From assembly GCF_014858005.1 (NCBI RefSeq), contig NZ_JACYOT010000006.1, forward strand, positions 248,001 to 312,000: a stretch of DNA of 64,000 nt. The letters are read 5' to 3'. Made by a program: the position numbers and the translations under genes. The notes under the pieces are model-generated. The model did no database searches. It saw nothing but the letters and a program-made list of their open reading frames with translations, and was not told where the DNA came from. The stretch's first letter is position 1; the number at the start of each line of letters is the position of its first letter. This document shows positions 6,869 through 17,386 of this stretch, piece by piece. Source of the DNA: Propioniciclava soli. GTDB lineage: Bacteria; Actinomycetota; Actinomycetes; Propionibacteriales; Propionibacteriaceae.

Positions 6869-8914
6869 TCAGCGCTGCGGCGTCGGGCTGGCCGACGCCC
6901 GCACGGGACGGTACTGGTCGATGCCGCCGGGCACCGGCAGGCGCCGGTCGGCCAGCACGACGAGCTGGCCCTCCGTCAACCCCGAGACGATTTCGATGCG
7001 GCCGCCGCCGCGGCTGCCGGTGACCACGGTCACCGAGCTGGCCGTCTCGGCCCGCGCGCTGTCGACGACCTCGACGGTGCCGGTGGTGTCGGTCAGTGTG
7101 GTGACGGCCGAGATCGGCACGGTCACCACGTCGGTCGCCGCCCGCAGGGCGAGCGTGACCTGGGCGTAGCTCCCGGCGGGCAGCGAGCTCTCCGGATCGT
7201 CGGCGAGCACCTCGGCGGTGTACTGCGGGGAGCCGGAGCCGCCGCTGGGCAGCACGCTCACCGTCTGCACCTGGCCGGTCAGGGTGGGGTCGGACGCCAG
7301 CGCCCCCACCTCGGCCGACGTCCCCGGCGCGACCAGCGCCCGGACCGACAGCGGCACCTCGACGCTCACCCGGGCCGCGCCCTCGCCCACCACGGTCGCC
7401 GACCGTCCGGCCGAGGACTCGCCCAGGGCGAGGTCCAGGGCGCCGATCGTGCCGGAGATGGGGGCGGTGAGCGTCGCGCCGGCCAGGGCCGTCTCGGCGG
7501 ATTCGAGCTGTTGGCGGGCCTGCAGGAGCGTCGCCCGATCCCGCGCCACGGTGGCGTCGGTCACGGCCCCGCCGGCCAGGGCAGCGATCTGGTCGTTGAT
7601 CTGCTGTTCGATCTCGGCCTGGGCCTGCGCCATGGCCTGCGAGACGGCCTGTTCGGCGGCCTCGCGCGCCGCGGCCGCCGCCACCGTCTGGAGCTCGGCC
7701 TGGGCCTGCGCCAGCGCGGCACCCGCCTGGCGGTTCGCCTCGGCCAGGCCCTGGGACGCCGCGATGATCGCGGCGCCGGCCCGCGCCTCCGCCTGCCCGG
7801 TGACGACCATGGCGTCCGAGCAGGCCTGGAAGCTCTCCAGCAACCCGCCGACCTCGCCCGCGGGCAGGTTCGTCGGCAACGGAACCGGTGGTGTCGGGAC
7901 GGGCATGGTCGGCTGCGACGCGGTCGACGTCGGCGTCGAGGCGATCGTCGGCAGGTCGGAGGGGAGCGGCTCGGGCGTCCGGGGCGGGGTCGGTTCGTCG
8001 GTCGGCGTCGGGACGGGGTCGGTCGTGGGCTCACCCGTCGGGGTCGGCGTCGGGGAGCCGGCGGCCGGTGGGGTGGGGGCCGGTGGGACGGGGATGACCG
8101 TGACAGTCGTCGTGACCGTCGGCGTGGGGAGGGGGTCGGGGACGCCGGGCACCGAGACCGTGGGCAGGGCGGTCGGGACGGGGACGGTGGGCAGCGGCGG
8201 GGCGGTGGGCACCGGCAGGGTGCCGGGGTCGACCCCGGCGTCGCGCAGCTGTTGGAGCGTGGCGAACAGCGGCTGGCACACGGCCTGCTGGGCGTTCACG
8301 GCCGCCTGCACGTCGGTGAGGGAGGCGGTCAGTTCGGTGAGGTACTCCGGCATGGCCCCGGACGACGGAGCGCCGCCGCCGAGACCGGTGGGGGCCGACG
8401 GCGCGGCGGCGGGGGCGCCCGCCGCGGGCGTCCCTGGGCCCGAACCGCCCTGCAGCAGCCCGCCCGCGCCCATCGTCGGCAGCGACGGCAGGGCGCCGGC
8501 GCCTGCCCCGCTCGGCGTGGCGGCGGTGCCCCCGCCCTCGCGCGCGGTCAGGTCGGCGTCCAGCTGCGCCTCGGCCCGGGCGACGGCGGCCTGGGCCTGG
8601 AGCGCCGCGAGGCGCAGGGGGGCCGCGTCCACCTGGGCGATCGGCTGCCCGGCACCCACCGTGTCGCCGAGGCGGACGTGGACGGCGGTCACCTCACCCG
8701 GGGCGTCGAAGGCCACGGTGGCCTGGGATTCGCGGGCGACGGGGCCGACCAGCGTCACCGTCTGGTCCAGCGAGCCGCGCACGGCCGGCGCGGTCACGTA
8801 GGCGGCCGCGGCCGCGGGCGGCCGCAGGGCCCAGCCGAGCAGCCCCACCAGCACCACGCCGACCAGCACGGCCCCGACGATCCGGCGTCGCTCCCTCACA
8901 CCCGGGCTCGCCAT
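6869..8914 (-). CDS. Efflux periplasmic adaptor with long Pro/Thr-rich insert
   Basis: This protein of about 681 residues is a HlyD/MacA-type adaptor with an N-terminal membrane anchor (about residues 12-30). The first lipoyl half is near 50-100 (TVAFDAPGEVTAVHVRLGDTVGAGQP) and the second lipoyl half near 470-490 (LTAPISGTIGALDLALGES). Beta-barrel and MacA-like C-terminal parts follow (SVEVPLSVRALVAPG, GLTEGQLVVLADRR). Between the lipoyl halves a Pro/Thr/Val-rich stretch of roughly 150 residues interrupts an Ala/Gln-rich helical hairpin. GTG 8917 and ATG 8914 are both possible starts, and TGATG overlaps the permease stop. Such adaptors couple a MacB-type ABC pump to extracytoplasmic handling of the substrate. 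The substrate is unknown. Confidence 0.82.
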   Translation of the reverse strand: MASPGVRERRRIVGAVLVGVVLVGLLGWALRPPAAAAAYVTAPAVRGSLDQTVTLVGPVARESQATVAFDAPGEVTAVHVRLGDTVGAGQPIAQVDAAPLRLAALQAQAAVARAEAQLDADLTAREGGGTAATPSGAGAGALPSLPTMGAGGLLQGGSGPGTPAAGAPAAAPSAPTGLGGGAPSSGAMPEYLTELTASLTDVQAAVNAQQAVCQPLFATLQQLRDAGVDPGTLPVPTAPPLPTVPVPTALPTVSVPGVPDPLPTPTVTTTVTVIPVPPAPTPPAAGSPTPTPTGEPTTDPVPTPTDEPTPPRTPEPLPSDLPTIASTPTSTASQPTMPVPTPPVPLPTNLPAGEVGGLLESFQACSDAMVVTGQAEARAGAAIIAASQGLAEANRQAGAALAQAQAELQTVAAAAAREAAEQAVSQAMAQAQAEIEQQINDQIAALAGGAVTDATVARDRATLLQARQQLESAETALAGATLTAPISGTIGALDLALGESSAGRSATVVGEGAARVSVEVPLSVRALVAPGTSAEVGALASDPTLTGQVQTVSVLPSGGSGSPQYTAEVLADDPESSLPAGSYAQVTLALRAATDVVTVPISAVTTLTDTTGTVEVVDSARAETASSVTVVTGSRGGGRIEIVSGLTEGQLVVLADRRLPVPGGIDQYRPVRASASPTPQR

Positions 8915-10131
8915 CACTCACTCCTCAATGCGTCGATCGGGGCGAGCTTGGCGGCTCGCGAGGCGGGGTAGACGCCAGCGACGAGGCCGATCGTGAGTGA
9001 GACGGCCAGCGCCAGGAGCGTGGCCGGCAAGGACACGGCCACCTCGATGCCGAGCGCCGGCGTCAGGATCGCCGCGCCGACCAGCCCGAGCGCCACCCCC
9101 AGGGCACCGCCCAGCAGGCCCAGGATGCCGGCCTCCACCAGGAACTGCCGCCGGATCAGCGCCGGCGTTGCCCCGAGCGCCTTGCGCAGGCCGATCTCCC
9201 GGACGCGTTCGCTCACCGACACGAGCATGATGTTCATCACCCCGATGCCGCCCACGACCAGCGAGATGCCGGCGAGCCCCCCGAGCAGGGTGGTGAGCAC
9301 GCCCGTCATCGTGTTCATCGCGGTCATCAGGGCCTGGAAGGTCATGATCGAGAAGTCCTGGTCGGCGCTGGTGGTGCCGTGGTTCACCACGAGCGCGCGG
9401 CTGATCTGCTGGTGCGCGGCGCTGATCGAGGCGTCGTCGGTGGCGGCGACATAGATGGCCGAGAGGGTGCGGGCCGTCGCCGGCGGTGCCAGCCGCTGCG
9501 CCATCGTGGTCATGGGGAGCACGACGAGATCGTCATCGTTGCTGAGCGCGTTCGCACCCACGGCCTCCAGGACGCCCACCACCGTGAAGGCCTGCCCGTT
9601 GACCACGACGGCTCCGCCGACCGGCGGGGTGTCACCGAACAGTGCCGCCGCCGTGCTGGGGCCGAGCACCACCACCTGCTCGGACGAGGCGTACTCGGAT
9701 GCGGTGAAGAAGCGGCCGTCGACGAGGTTGCGAGAGCGGACGGACTCCCAGTCCGTGGTCGTCCCCGTCACCGTGGTCGTGGTGCGCTCCGCGTCGTGCT
9801 GCACGTTCGCCCGCGTCGACATCATGGGGGCCACGCCGGCGATGTCGGGCGCGACGGACGGATCCGCGAGGGTGCGGGCGTCGTCCATGGTGAGGGAGGT
9901 GGCCCCGGCGAGCGGGCTGCTCCCCGACGTCGAACCGGGCATCACGATGAGCAGGTTCGAGCCCAGCCGGTTGATCTCCCGGGTGATCTCGAGCCGCGCC
10001 CCCTCGCCCAGGCCGACGGTCAACATCACGGCGGCGATGCCGATGAGGATGCCCAGCATGGTCAGCAGCGACCGCATCCGCCGCCCCAGGAGGGCTTCGG
10101 CGGCGATGCGGAACGTCTCGGCCCAGCTCAC
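8914..10131 (-). CDS. MacB-like ABC transporter permease (FtsX domain)
   Basis: This 405-residue protein has the MacB/FtsX topology. TM1 is at about residues 20-42 ([20 protein letters not shown]), followed by a large extracytoplasmic MacB-PCD domain (about 45-270) and three C-terminal helices. Those helices carry [28 protein letters not shown] between TM2 and TM3, the hallmark of MacB permeases. It forms the membrane part of a mechanotransmission-type exporter. The start overlaps the ATPase stop by 4 nt, and its stop overlaps the downstream adaptor start. Confidence 0.9.
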   Translation of the reverse strand: MSWAETFRIAAEALLGRRMRSLLTMLGILIGIAAVMLTVGLGEGARLEITREINRLGSNLLIVMPGSTSGSSPLAGATSLTMDDARTLADPSVAPDIAGVAPMMSTRANVQHDAERTTTTVTGTTTDWESVRSRNLVDGRFFTASEYASSEQVVVLGPSTAAALFGDTPPVGGAVVVNGQAFTVVGVLEAVGANALSNDDDLVVLPMTTMAQRLAPPATARTLSAIYVAATDDASISAAHQQISRALVVNHGTTSADQDFSIMTFQALMTAMNTMTGVLTTLLGGLAGISLVVGGIGVMNIMLVSVSERVREIGLRKALGATPALIRRQFLVEAGILGLLGGALGVALGLVGAAILTPALGIEVAVSLPATLLALAVSLTIGLVAGVYPASRAAKLAPIDALRSE

Positions 10132-10850
10132 GGCGTCCCACCCTTCGCCACCGGCGCCCCGGCCGCGTGGGCGGGGGTCTCCTCCGTGAGGAGCCCGTCG
10201 GTGATGCGGACGACGCGGCGCGCTTCGGCGGCCACCTCCGCCTCGTGCGTGATCAGGACGATGGTGCGGCCGGCGTCGTGCAGGGCGTGGAACAGGCCGA
10301 GCACGTCGGTCGTCGACCGGGAGTCGAGGTTGCCCGTCGGCTCGTCGGCCAGGATCAGGGTGGGGTTGGTGACCAGCGCCCGGGCCACCGAGACGCGCTG
10401 CTGCTGGCCCCCGGAGAGTTCGCCGGGGCGGTGATGGGTGCGGTCGCCGAGCCCGACGCGTTCGAGCGCCTCGCGGGCGCGCTGGGCGCGCTCGGCGCGC
10501 GGCACGCCGGCGTACATGAGGGGGAGGGCCACGTTGCGTTCGGCCGTCATGGAGGGCAACAGGTTGAACTGCTGGAAGACGAAGCCGATGCGGCGGTTGC
10601 GGACGTCGGCCAACTGGGCCTCGGTCATCGAGCTGACGTCCTCTCCGCCGAGCGCGTAGCGACCCTGGGTGGGCACGTCGAGGCAGCCGATGATGTGCAT
10701 GAGCGTCGACTTGCCCGAGCCCGACGGGCCGACGATGGCGACGAAGTCACCCTCGTCGACGGTCAGGTCCACCCCGCGCAGCGCCTCCACGGCGACCGCC
10801 CCGGTGGCGTATGTCTTGCGGACGCCCGCCATCTCCAGCAAGGCGCTCAC
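10128..10850 (-). CDS. MacB-type ABC transporter ATP-binding protein
   Basis: This is a 240-residue LolD/MacB-class ATPase. Walker A is GPSGSGKST near residue 42, the Q-loop is [10 protein letters not shown], the signature is [15 protein letters not shown], Walker B is [12 protein letters not shown], and the switch His is in LITHE. It energises the adjacent FtsX permease. The GTG start at 10850 overlaps the upstream adaptor stop (GTGA). A longer in-frame upstream reading exists but it is only the shadow of the adaptor gene. Confidence 0.93.
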   Translation of the reverse strand: MSALLEMAGVRKTYATGAVAVEALRGVDLTVDEGDFVAIVGPSGSGKSTLMHIIGCLDVPTQGRYALGGEDVSSMTEAQLADVRNRRIGFVFQQFNLLPSMTAERNVALPLMYAGVPRAERAQRAREALERVGLGDRTHHRPGELSGGQQQRVSVARALVTNPTLILADEPTGNLDSRSTTDVLGLFHALHDAGRTIVLITHEAEVAAEARRVVRITDGLLTEETPAHAAGAPVAKGGTP

Positions 10851-12061
10851 CGGCTCGCCTCCGGGCTGGGGGAGGGCGAGGCGAGGGTGCCGTTGGGCCC
10901 GAACTGCGGGCGCTCCGGTGCGCTCACCACGACGCCCACGGGCACGAGCACCTCGTCGCCGGCGGCGAGCCCCTCGGTGATCTCGAGGCGGTCGCCGAAG
11001 CGGCGTCCCGGCGTCACGGTCTGGGTCGTGTCGTCGGCGCGGCGCACCGTGGCCGATCCGTCTGCGGCGTGCGTGACGGCCTCGGCCGGCACGGTCAGCA
11101 CGTCGGGCACCGTCGCCGTGGTGACGACGGCGTCGGCGTCCGAACCGCTGAACAGGGTGACGCCCGGCTGGGTGATGGCGACGGTGACGGGGAAGGCGGC
11201 GGCACTGCCCGTGGCGTTGGTGGCGACGATGCCGACCGTGTCGACCACGGCCGTGACGTGGGTGTCGGTGCCCGAGGGGGTCACCACGGCCGGCTGCCCG
11301 GGCGCGAGCGACGGCAGATCGGCGGTGCCCACCTCGGCCTCCAGCTGCCAGGCGTCGGGCACGACGACCACGATCTGGGCACCGGAGCCGGCGGACGCCG
11401 CCCCCGTGACGCCGCTGGGCAGGTCGATGCCCCCGAGGGCGCCGGAGCCCGACGCCGAACCCAGCGAGCCCAGCGAACCGCCGCTGCCGCTCACCTGGTC
11501 GCCGACCTCGAGGTCGACCTGGGCCACCACGCCGGCCAGCGGCGAGGTGAGCACGGCGTCGGCGAGCCGTTGCCGGGCGTTCTCGACGGAGGCGGCCATG
11601 GCCTCCACCTGCGCGTTCGCGGCGGCGAGCTGGGCGGAGGTGGCGCTGTCGGCGTCCCGGATGGTCTGCACCTGGGCTCGGGCGGCACTCAGGTTGGCCT
11701 CGGCGAGACTCACCGCGTTGCGCAGGTCGCGGTCGTCCACGGTGGCCAGTGCCTCGCCGACGGCGACCTCCTGGCCCACCTGCACGGCGACGGAGTTGAC
11801 GGTTCCCGGCACCGCGAAGGAGGCGTTCGCCTGCTCGCGGGGGCTCAGCGTGCCCGAGAGCAGCACCGTCGTGACCTGGTCGGACCGCTCGACGGCGACG
11901 ACCTCGGTCGACGCGTGCGCGGAGCGGCGTCCGCCGTCGAGCAGGGCCATCACGGCGATGGCCGCCACCAGGGCCAGAATCGCGGCGACCACGAGCACAC
12001 TGCGCCACCGTCCGCGCGGGCCTGTGCGCCCGCGCGAAGACTCGGGGGCCGCTGAGCTCAT
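10847..12061 (-). CDS. RND/HlyD-type periplasmic adaptor (first gene of the macAB-like operon)
   Basis: This 404-residue adaptor has an N-terminal membrane helix at about residues 18-38 (WRSVLVVAAILALVAAIAVMALL). A first lipoyl half follows (SFAVPGTVNSVAVQVGQEVA), then a short Ala/Gln-rich hairpin and the second half (DAVLTSPLAGVVAQVDLEVGD). Gly/Ser-rich and beta-barrel segments come next, and a MacA-like end is marked by ITEGLAAGDEVLVPVG. It differs in sequence and length from the second adaptor at the other end of the operon. The ATG at 12061 is divergent from glnE. Confidence 0.85.
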   Translation of the reverse strand: MSSAAPESSRGRTGPRGRWRSVLVVAAILALVAAIAVMALLDGGRRSAHASTEVVAVERSDQVTTVLLSGTLSPREQANASFAVPGTVNSVAVQVGQEVAVGEALATVDDRDLRNAVSLAEANLSAARAQVQTIRDADSATSAQLAAANAQVEAMAASVENARQRLADAVLTSPLAGVVAQVDLEVGDQVSGSGGSLGSLGSASGSGALGGIDLPSGVTGAASAGSGAQIVVVVPDAWQLEAEVGTADLPSLAPGQPAVVTPSGTDTHVTAVVDTVGIVATNATGSAAAFPVTVAITQPGVTLFSGSDADAVVTTATVPDVLTVPAEAVTHAADGSATVRRADDTTQTVTPGRRFGDRLEITEGLAAGDEVLVPVGVVVSAPERPQFGPNGTLASPSPSPEASR

Positions 12062-12120
12062 GGTGGTCGCCTCTCGTCGAAGGGGTCGCTGGCAAGCGTA
12101 CCTGCGTGCCCGAGGGCCGA

Positions 12121-12126
12121 TATCAT
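12121..12126 (+). promoter_or_regulatory. Leaderless -10 (TATCAT) of glnE
   Basis: TATCAT is followed by 7 nt and the glnE ATG at 12134, and there is no room for a ribosome binding site. Confidence 0.55.
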
Positions 12127-12133
12127 CGCCCCC

Positions 12134-15097
12134 ATGGACCGCAGGGCGACGAAGGCCGGCCAGCTCGCGCGCAAGGGATTCGCGGAACCCCACCAGGCCC
12201 TCGCGGTGATCGAGCCCTGGTTCGCCGAGCACGGCGAGGAGGCGGCCCGGGCGCTGCTCGCCCCCGTCATCGCGAGCGCCGACCCGGATCTGGCACTGGC
12301 GGCCCTGGCCCACCTGGCCGACGAGCACCCGGACGTCTTCGGCGCCGTGCGGGCCGATCCGGATCGCTGGCGTCGTCTCGCGCTCGTCTGCGGGGCCTCG
12401 GCGGCCCTGGGGCGGCACGTCTGCGTCCACCCCGACGCCACCGAGGCGCTGGCCGGGCCGCTCGAGCCAGCTGACGCGGACGCCCTGCGCGGCACCCTGC
12501 TGACAGCCGTGGGGGCCGACCCGGACGCCCCGGTGCCCCTCGCGGAGGCGGGGCGCGCCGACGACCTGCGCCTGGCGTACCGCCGCGCCCTGGTGCGCAT
12601 CGCGGCGCGCGACCTGGACGCGGAGGACCCCCTCGAGACGATGCCGAGCGTGGCCCGCGAGCTGGCGGACCTCGCCGATGCGACGGTCGAGGCGGCCCTC
12701 GCGCTGGCCCGCGCCGAGACCCCCGGCCACGAACAGGTGCGCCTCGCCGTGCTCGCGATGGGCAAGACCGGTGCCCGTGAGCTCAACTACGTCTCCGACG
12801 TCGACGTGATCCACGTCGCCGAACCGGCGTTGGACGCGGCGGGGGAGCCCGTCGTGTCCTCCGGCGAGGCGCTGGCCCTGGCGACCAAGCTGGCCGCCGG
12901 CGTCGCCCGCATCTGCTCGGCGCACACCGGCGCCGGCACGATCTGGCAGGTGGACGCCAACCTGCGCCCCGAGGGCAAGAACGGCCCGCTGGTGCGCTCG
13001 CTGGCGTCCATGGCGACGTACTACGAGAAGTGGGCGAAGAACTGGGAGTTCCAGGCGCTGCTCAAGGCGCGTCCGATGGCCGGCGACCGGGCCCTCGGCC
13101 AGGAGTTCGTGGGCCTGGTGGCCCCGCACGTGTGGGCGGTGGCGGACGATCCGGCGTTCGTCGGCGAGTCCCAGGCCATGCGCCGCCGCGTGATCGCGCT
13201 CATCCCGGCGCGGGAGGCCGACGTCGAGATCAAGCTCGGCGCCGGCGGGTTGCGCGACACCGAGTTCACCGTGCAGTTGCTGCAGCTCGTGCACGGCCGC
13301 GCGGACGACCGGCTGCGCGTCCGGGGCACGTTCGAGGGGCTGGAGGCCCTCGTCGCGTGCGGGTACGTCGGACGCGAGGACGGCGAGCAGCTCTCCCGGG
13401 CCTACCGGCTGCAGCGGGTGCTGGAGCACCGGATCCAGCTCTTCTGGCTGCGCCGCACCCACCTGATGCCGGCCGACGACCCGGCCGCCCTGCGGCGTCT
13501 GGCGCGCTCCACGCGGCACCCGGACGCCGCCGCCCTGCTCGCCGCGTGGCGCCAGTCGACCCGCCAGGTGTTGCGGCTCCACCAGCGCATGTTCTACTCC
13601 CCGCTGCTGGAAGCCGTCGCCCGCATCCCGAGCGCGGCGGTGCGGCTCACGTCGGAGTCGGCCCAGACGCGGCTGCGCGCGCTGGGCTTCAACGACACCG
13701 CCGCGGCCCTGCGCCACATCGAGGCGCTGTCCACCGGCTTCAGCCGCCGGGCGGAGATCCAGCGGCAGCTGCTGCCGGCGATGCTGGGCTGGTTCGCGTC
13801 CGGCCCGAACCCGGATCACGGCCTCCTCGCGTTCCGCCAGGTGTCCGAGGAGTTGGGCGACACCGCGTGGTACCTGCGGGCGCTGCGCGACGAGGGTGCC
13901 ATGGCCGAGAACCTGGCCCGCGTGCTGGCCACGAGCCGGTTCGCCGTCGACCTGCTCCTGCGCGCCCCGCAGACCGTGCAGATGCTGTCCGGTGGCAGCG
14001 AGCCGCCGCGGCAGTTCGCCGACATCCTCGCCTCGATGGAGGCGGTCGCCCGGCGGCACGAGAATCCGGTGGACGCCATCGCCGCCATCCGCGCCGTGCG
14101 CCGGGAGGAGCTGCTGCGCGTCGCGATGGCACGCATCCTCCAGACCGCCGATCTCGCGGCCGTCGGGGACGCCCTCTCGGCGATCATGTCGGCCACGCTG
14201 GACGCCGCGCTGGGCGTCGCTGCCCGCGACATCGAGAACCCACCGCGGCTCGCGCTGATCGCCATGGGCCGCTGGGGCGGCCGGGAGGTCTCCTATGCCT
14301 CGGACGCGGACGCCATGGTGGTGGTCGCCGACTCCGAGGACGACGAGGCCCTCGCCAAGGCCAACCGCATCATCACGCGGCTGCGCGACTGGTTGCGCAA
14401 GCCCGGGGCCGACCCCGCCCTCGAGCTCGACCTGGACCTGCGCCCCGAGGGCAAGGGCGGGCCGATGGTGCGCACGCTGGCGTCCTACCGCGCCTACTAC
14501 GAGCGGTGGTCGTCCACCTGGGAGGCCCAGGCCCTCGTCCGCGCCGCGCACGGAGCCGGTGACCGGGAACTCTCGCGCGCGCTGCTCGGCGCCATCGACG
14601 TCGTCCGGTACCCCGAGGCGGGTCTAACGCGGCGGCAGGTCACCGAGATCCGCAAGCTCAAGGCGCGGATGGAGAACGAACGGCTGCCCCGCGGCGCCGA
14701 TCCCCGGCGGCACGTGAAGCTCGGCCCGGGCGGGCTGTCCGACGTCGAGTGGACGATCCAGCTGCTCCAGCTCGAGTACGCGCACGCCGAGCCGGGCCTG
14801 CGCACGACGCGGTCGATGGCGGCGCTGGAGGTGCTGGAGGCCACCGGCCACCTCAGTCAGGCCGACGCGGCCGACCTGCGGACGGCCTGGACCCTGGCCT
14901 CGCGCATCCGCAACGCCGCCATGCTGCTGCGGGGCCGGGCGTCCGACACCATCCCCACCGACGCGCGCGAGCTGGCCGCACTCGCCGACCTGCTGGGCTA
15001 CCCGCCCGGTGAGGTGTCGACGTTCACCGACGACTGGGCCCGTGCCGCCCGCCACGCCCGGGCGGTGATGGACCGGGTGTTCTGGGGCCTGCGCTGA
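12134..15097 (+). CDS. glnE: Bifunctional glutamine synthetase adenylyltransferase/deadenylase
   Basis: This 987-residue enzyme adds AMP to, and removes it from, the regulatory tyrosine of GlnA1. It has two nucleotidyltransferase domains. The N-terminal deadenylylase has [14 protein letters not shown] near residue 220 and the helical partner [14 protein letters not shown] near 280. The C-terminal adenylylase has [12 protein letters not shown] near 720 and [13 protein letters not shown] near 775. Both D-x-D metal pairs are intact, so both activities should be present. [19 protein letters not shown] and [19 protein letters not shown] are the matching helical motifs after each domain. The length is typical for actinobacterial GlnE. 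Its target GlnA1 lies at 25.6-27.1 kb. Confidence 0.96.
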   Translation: MDRRATKAGQLARKGFAEPHQALAVIEPWFAEHGEEAARALLAPVIASADPDLALAALAHLADEHPDVFGAVRADPDRWRRLALVCGASAALGRHVCVHPDATEALAGPLEPADADALRGTLLTAVGADPDAPVPLAEAGRADDLRLAYRRALVRIAARDLDAEDPLETMPSVARELADLADATVEAALALARAETPGHEQVRLAVLAMGKTGARELNYVSDVDVIHVAEPALDAAGEPVVSSGEALALATKLAAGVARICSAHTGAGTIWQVDANLRPEGKNGPLVRSLASMATYYEKWAKNWEFQALLKARPMAGDRALGQEFVGLVAPHVWAVADDPAFVGESQAMRRRVIALIPAREADVEIKLGAGGLRDTEFTVQLLQLVHGRADDRLRVRGTFEGLEALVACGYVGREDGEQLSRAYRLQRVLEHRIQLFWLRRTHLMPADDPAALRRLARSTRHPDAAALLAAWRQSTRQVLRLHQRMFYSPLLEAVARIPSAAVRLTSESAQTRLRALGFNDTAAALRHIEALSTGFSRRAEIQRQLLPAMLGWFASGPNPDHGLLAFRQVSEELGDTAWYLRALRDEGAMAENLARVLATSRFAVDLLLRAPQTVQMLSGGSEPPRQFADILASMEAVARRHENPVDAIAAIRAVRREELLRVAMARILQTADLAAVGDALSAIMSATLDAALGVAARDIENPPRLALIAMGRWGGREVSYASDADAMVVVADSEDDEALAKANRIITRLRDWLRKPGADPALELDLDLRPEGKGGPMVRTLASYRAYYERWSSTWEAQALVRAAHGAGDRELSRALLGAIDVVRYPEAGLTRRQVTEIRKLKARMENERLPRGADPRRHVKLGPGGLSDVEWTIQLLQLEYAHAEPGLRTTRSMAALEVLEATGHLSQADAADLRTAWTLASRIRNAAMLLRGRASDTIPTDARELAALADLLGYPPGEVSTFTDDWARAARHARAVMDRVFWGLR

Positions 15098-15125
15098 GGC
15101 CGGCGCGGCGGCGTCCGGCCCGCAG

Positions 15126-15131
15126 TAGGCT
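15126..15131 (+). promoter_or_regulatory. Leaderless -10 (TAGGCT) of dprE1
   Basis: TAGGCT is followed by 7 nt and the GTG start at 15139. No Shine-Dalgarno sequence is present in the interval. Confidence 0.55.
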
Positions 15132-15138
15132 CGGTGGG

Positions 15139-16545
15139 GTGAGCAGCATGCCGTCCCCGACCCGCCTGACCGGCTGGGGCCGTACGGCCCCGAGCGTGGC
15201 CGAGGTGATCAGCACCCCCGATGTGGACGCCCTCGCCGCGGCCGTGCGGCGCGAGGCCGAGCGCCGGGCGTCCGGCCAGGGCCGTGGGGTGTTGGCCCGC
15301 GGGCTGGGCCGCAGCTACGGCGACGTCGCCCAGAACGGCGGCGGGTTGGTGGTCGACATGACACCGCTGGATCGCATCCACGCGATCGACCCGGACGCCG
15401 CGACCGTCACGCTGGACGCCGGCGTCAGCCTGGACGCCCTGATGCGCGCCGCGCTGCCCCACGGGCTGTGGGTCTCGGTGCTGCCGGGGACGCGGCAGGT
15501 GACCGTCGGCGGCGCGATCGCCAACGACGTGCACGGCAAGAACCACCACAGCGCCGGCAGCTTCGGCGACCACGTGCGCAGCATGGACCTGCTCGTGGCG
15601 GACGGCCGCGTCCTCACCCTCACGCCCGACGGCAGCCCGGACGACCCGGACGCCAGCCTGTTCTGGGCCACGGTGGGCGGCATCGGGCTGACCGGCATCA
15701 TCCTGCGGGCCACGCTGGCGATGACGCGCACCGAGACCGCGTACTTCAAGGCCGACGGCGTCGTGACGCACACCCTGGCGGAGACGATCGCCGTGCATGC
15801 CGACGGCTCCGAGCAGCGCTACGACTACAGCTCGGCGTGGTTCGACGCGATCAGCGCTTCGCCGAAGCTGGGCCGCGCCGCGATCAGCCGGGGCAACCTC
15901 GCGACGCTCGACGAGTTGCGGGAGCTGGCGCCGAAGCTCGCCGCCGATCCCCTGGGGTTCAGCGGCAAGACGTTCCTCACGCTGCCCGACGTCTTCCCCA
16001 ACGGCCTGGCCAACAAGGTGACGTTCGGGCTGCTCGGGGCCGCGTGGTACGGCAAGTCGGGCACGTACACCGACCACATCCAGAGCCTCACCGGCTTCTA
16101 CCACCCGCTCGACATGTTCGGGGAGTGGAACCGCGCCTACGGCAGCGACGGCTTCCTGCAGTACCAGTTCGTCGTGCCGCCGGCGGCCGTCGCGGAGTTC
16201 ACGGCCATCATCAAGGAGATCCAGCGCTCGGGCCACTACTCCTTCCTCAACGTGTTCAAGCTGTTCGGCGAGGGCAACCGGGCGCCGCTGAGCTACCCCA
16301 TGGCAGGGTGGAACGTGTGCGTGGACTTCCCGATCCGAACCGGGCTGTCGGAGTTCCTGACCCGGCTGGACGCCCGCGTCGCCGAGTTCGGCGGGCGGCT
16401 CTACACGTCCAAGGACTCCCGGACGAGCGCCGCGACGTTCCACGCGATGTATCCACAGCTCGACGCGTGGATCGCGACCCGGCGTCAGATCGACCCCGAC
16501 GGCGTCTTCGCCTCCGACATGGCGCGGCGTCTGGAACTGCTGTGA
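15139..16545 (+). CDS. dprE1: Decaprenylphosphoryl-beta-D-ribose 2'-oxidase
   Basis: This 468-residue FAD enzyme oxidises decaprenyl-phosphoryl ribose to the 2'-keto intermediate, the first half of arabinofuranose-donor synthesis. The FAD-binding part has [16 protein letters not shown] near residue 55 and [20 protein letters not shown] near 122-143. The C-terminus [19 protein letters not shown] and [12 protein letters not shown] closely matches mycobacterial DprE1. The active-site cysteine that benzothiazinones attack in M. tuberculosis (Cys387) is present here as Cys394 in [10 protein letters not shown], and the conserved Lys is in TSKDSRT. dprE2 follows 40 nt downstream. The annotation is strong, and what arabinan it feeds in this organism is unknown. 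Confidence 0.93.
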   Translation: MSSMPSPTRLTGWGRTAPSVAEVISTPDVDALAAAVRREAERRASGQGRGVLARGLGRSYGDVAQNGGGLVVDMTPLDRIHAIDPDAATVTLDAGVSLDALMRAALPHGLWVSVLPGTRQVTVGGAIANDVHGKNHHSAGSFGDHVRSMDLLVADGRVLTLTPDGSPDDPDASLFWATVGGIGLTGIILRATLAMTRTETAYFKADGVVTHTLAETIAVHADGSEQRYDYSSAWFDAISASPKLGRAAISRGNLATLDELRELAPKLAADPLGFSGKTFLTLPDVFPNGLANKVTFGLLGAAWYGKSGTYTDHIQSLTGFYHPLDMFGEWNRAYGSDGFLQYQFVVPPAAVAEFTAIIKEIQRSGHYSFLNVFKLFGEGNRAPLSYPMAGWNVCVDFPIRTGLSEFLTRLDARVAEFGGRLYTSKDSRTSAATFHAMYPQLDAWIATRRQIDPDGVFASDMARRLELL

Positions 16546-16585
16546 CCACCGCCGCCCGACCCCTCGACGCAAGGAGAACCCCCTG

Positions 16586-17347
16586 ATGCTGGACGCCACC
16601 GGCCACCCCCAGACGATCCTGCTGCTCGGCGGCACGTCCGAGATCGGGCTCGCCGTCGTCGCGGAATACCTGGCGCACGCCCCGGCCCGCGTCCTGCTGG
16701 CGGCACGGCCCGACAGCCCGCGCGTCGACGCCGCGGTGGCCGACCTGCGGCGGCGGGGGGCGCGGGAGGTGACCGTGCTGGCGTTCGACGCGGGCGACAC
16801 CGACGCCCACCCCGGCGTGATCGACGCCGCGTGGGAGCACGGCGACGTGGACGTCGCCATCGTGGCGTCCGGCGTGCTCGGCGACGCCGAGCAGCTGTGG
16901 CAGGACCAGGCGCGGGCCGTCGAGCTCGCCCAGGTGAACTACACCGGAGCGGTGAGCGTCGGCGTCCTGGTGGGGCAGCGGATGTCGGCCCAGGGGTTCG
17001 GCCAGATCATCGCGCTCAGCTCGGTGGCGGGGGAGAAGGTGCGCCGCTCCAACTTCGTCTACGGTTCGAGCAAGGCCGGGTTCGACGGCTTCTACCGCAA
17101 CCTGGGTCAGGCCCTGGCCCCGCGTGGGGTGAAGGTGCTGGTCGTGCGGCCGGGTCAGGTGCGCACGCGCATGTCGGCTGGCCTGAAGGAGGCGCCGCTG
17201 ACGTTGGACGCCGCCGACGTCGCCCGGCAGGCCGTGGCGGCCGCGCGCGCCGGCAAGGAGCTCATCTGGGCGCCGCCGGCGTTCCAGGTGGTGATGCTGG
17301 TGCTGAAACACGTGCCGGCGCCCATCTTCCGCCGCCTGCCGATCTGA
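16586..17347 (+). CDS. dprE2: Decaprenylphospho-beta-D-erythro-pentofuranosid-2-ulose 2-reductase
   Basis: This 253-residue short-chain dehydrogenase has the NAD(P)-binding motif GGTSEIG near residues 14-20, a conserved NYTGAVSVG strand, the catalytic Ser in ALSSVAGE and the YGSSKAG Tyr-x3-Lys pair near 155-160. It reduces the keto-sugar made by DprE1 to decaprenyl-phosphoryl arabinose. The pairing with dprE1 (40-nt gap, AAGGAG ribosome binding site) makes the assignment firm. It converges with pabC. Confidence 0.92.
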   Translation: MLDATGHPQTILLLGGTSEIGLAVVAEYLAHAPARVLLAARPDSPRVDAAVADLRRRGAREVTVLAFDAGDTDAHPGVIDAAWEHGDVDVAIVASGVLGDAEQLWQDQARAVELAQVNYTGAVSVGVLVGQRMSAQGFGQIIALSSVAGEKVRRSNFVYGSSKAGFDGFYRNLGQALAPRGVKVLVVRPGQVRTRMSAGLKEAPLTLDAADVARQAVAAARAGKELIWAPPAFQVVMLVLKHVPAPIFRRLPI

Positions 17348-17386
17348 GCGGCGACCTCGCCACCCACCGCCCGCCGCCGCCGGATC

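Noticed and set aside
10847-14551. Very long minus-strand open frame across glnE
   Set aside because: It is a GC-rich antisense shadow of glnE. Only its last 404 codons (from ATG 12061) encode a real protein, the adaptor.
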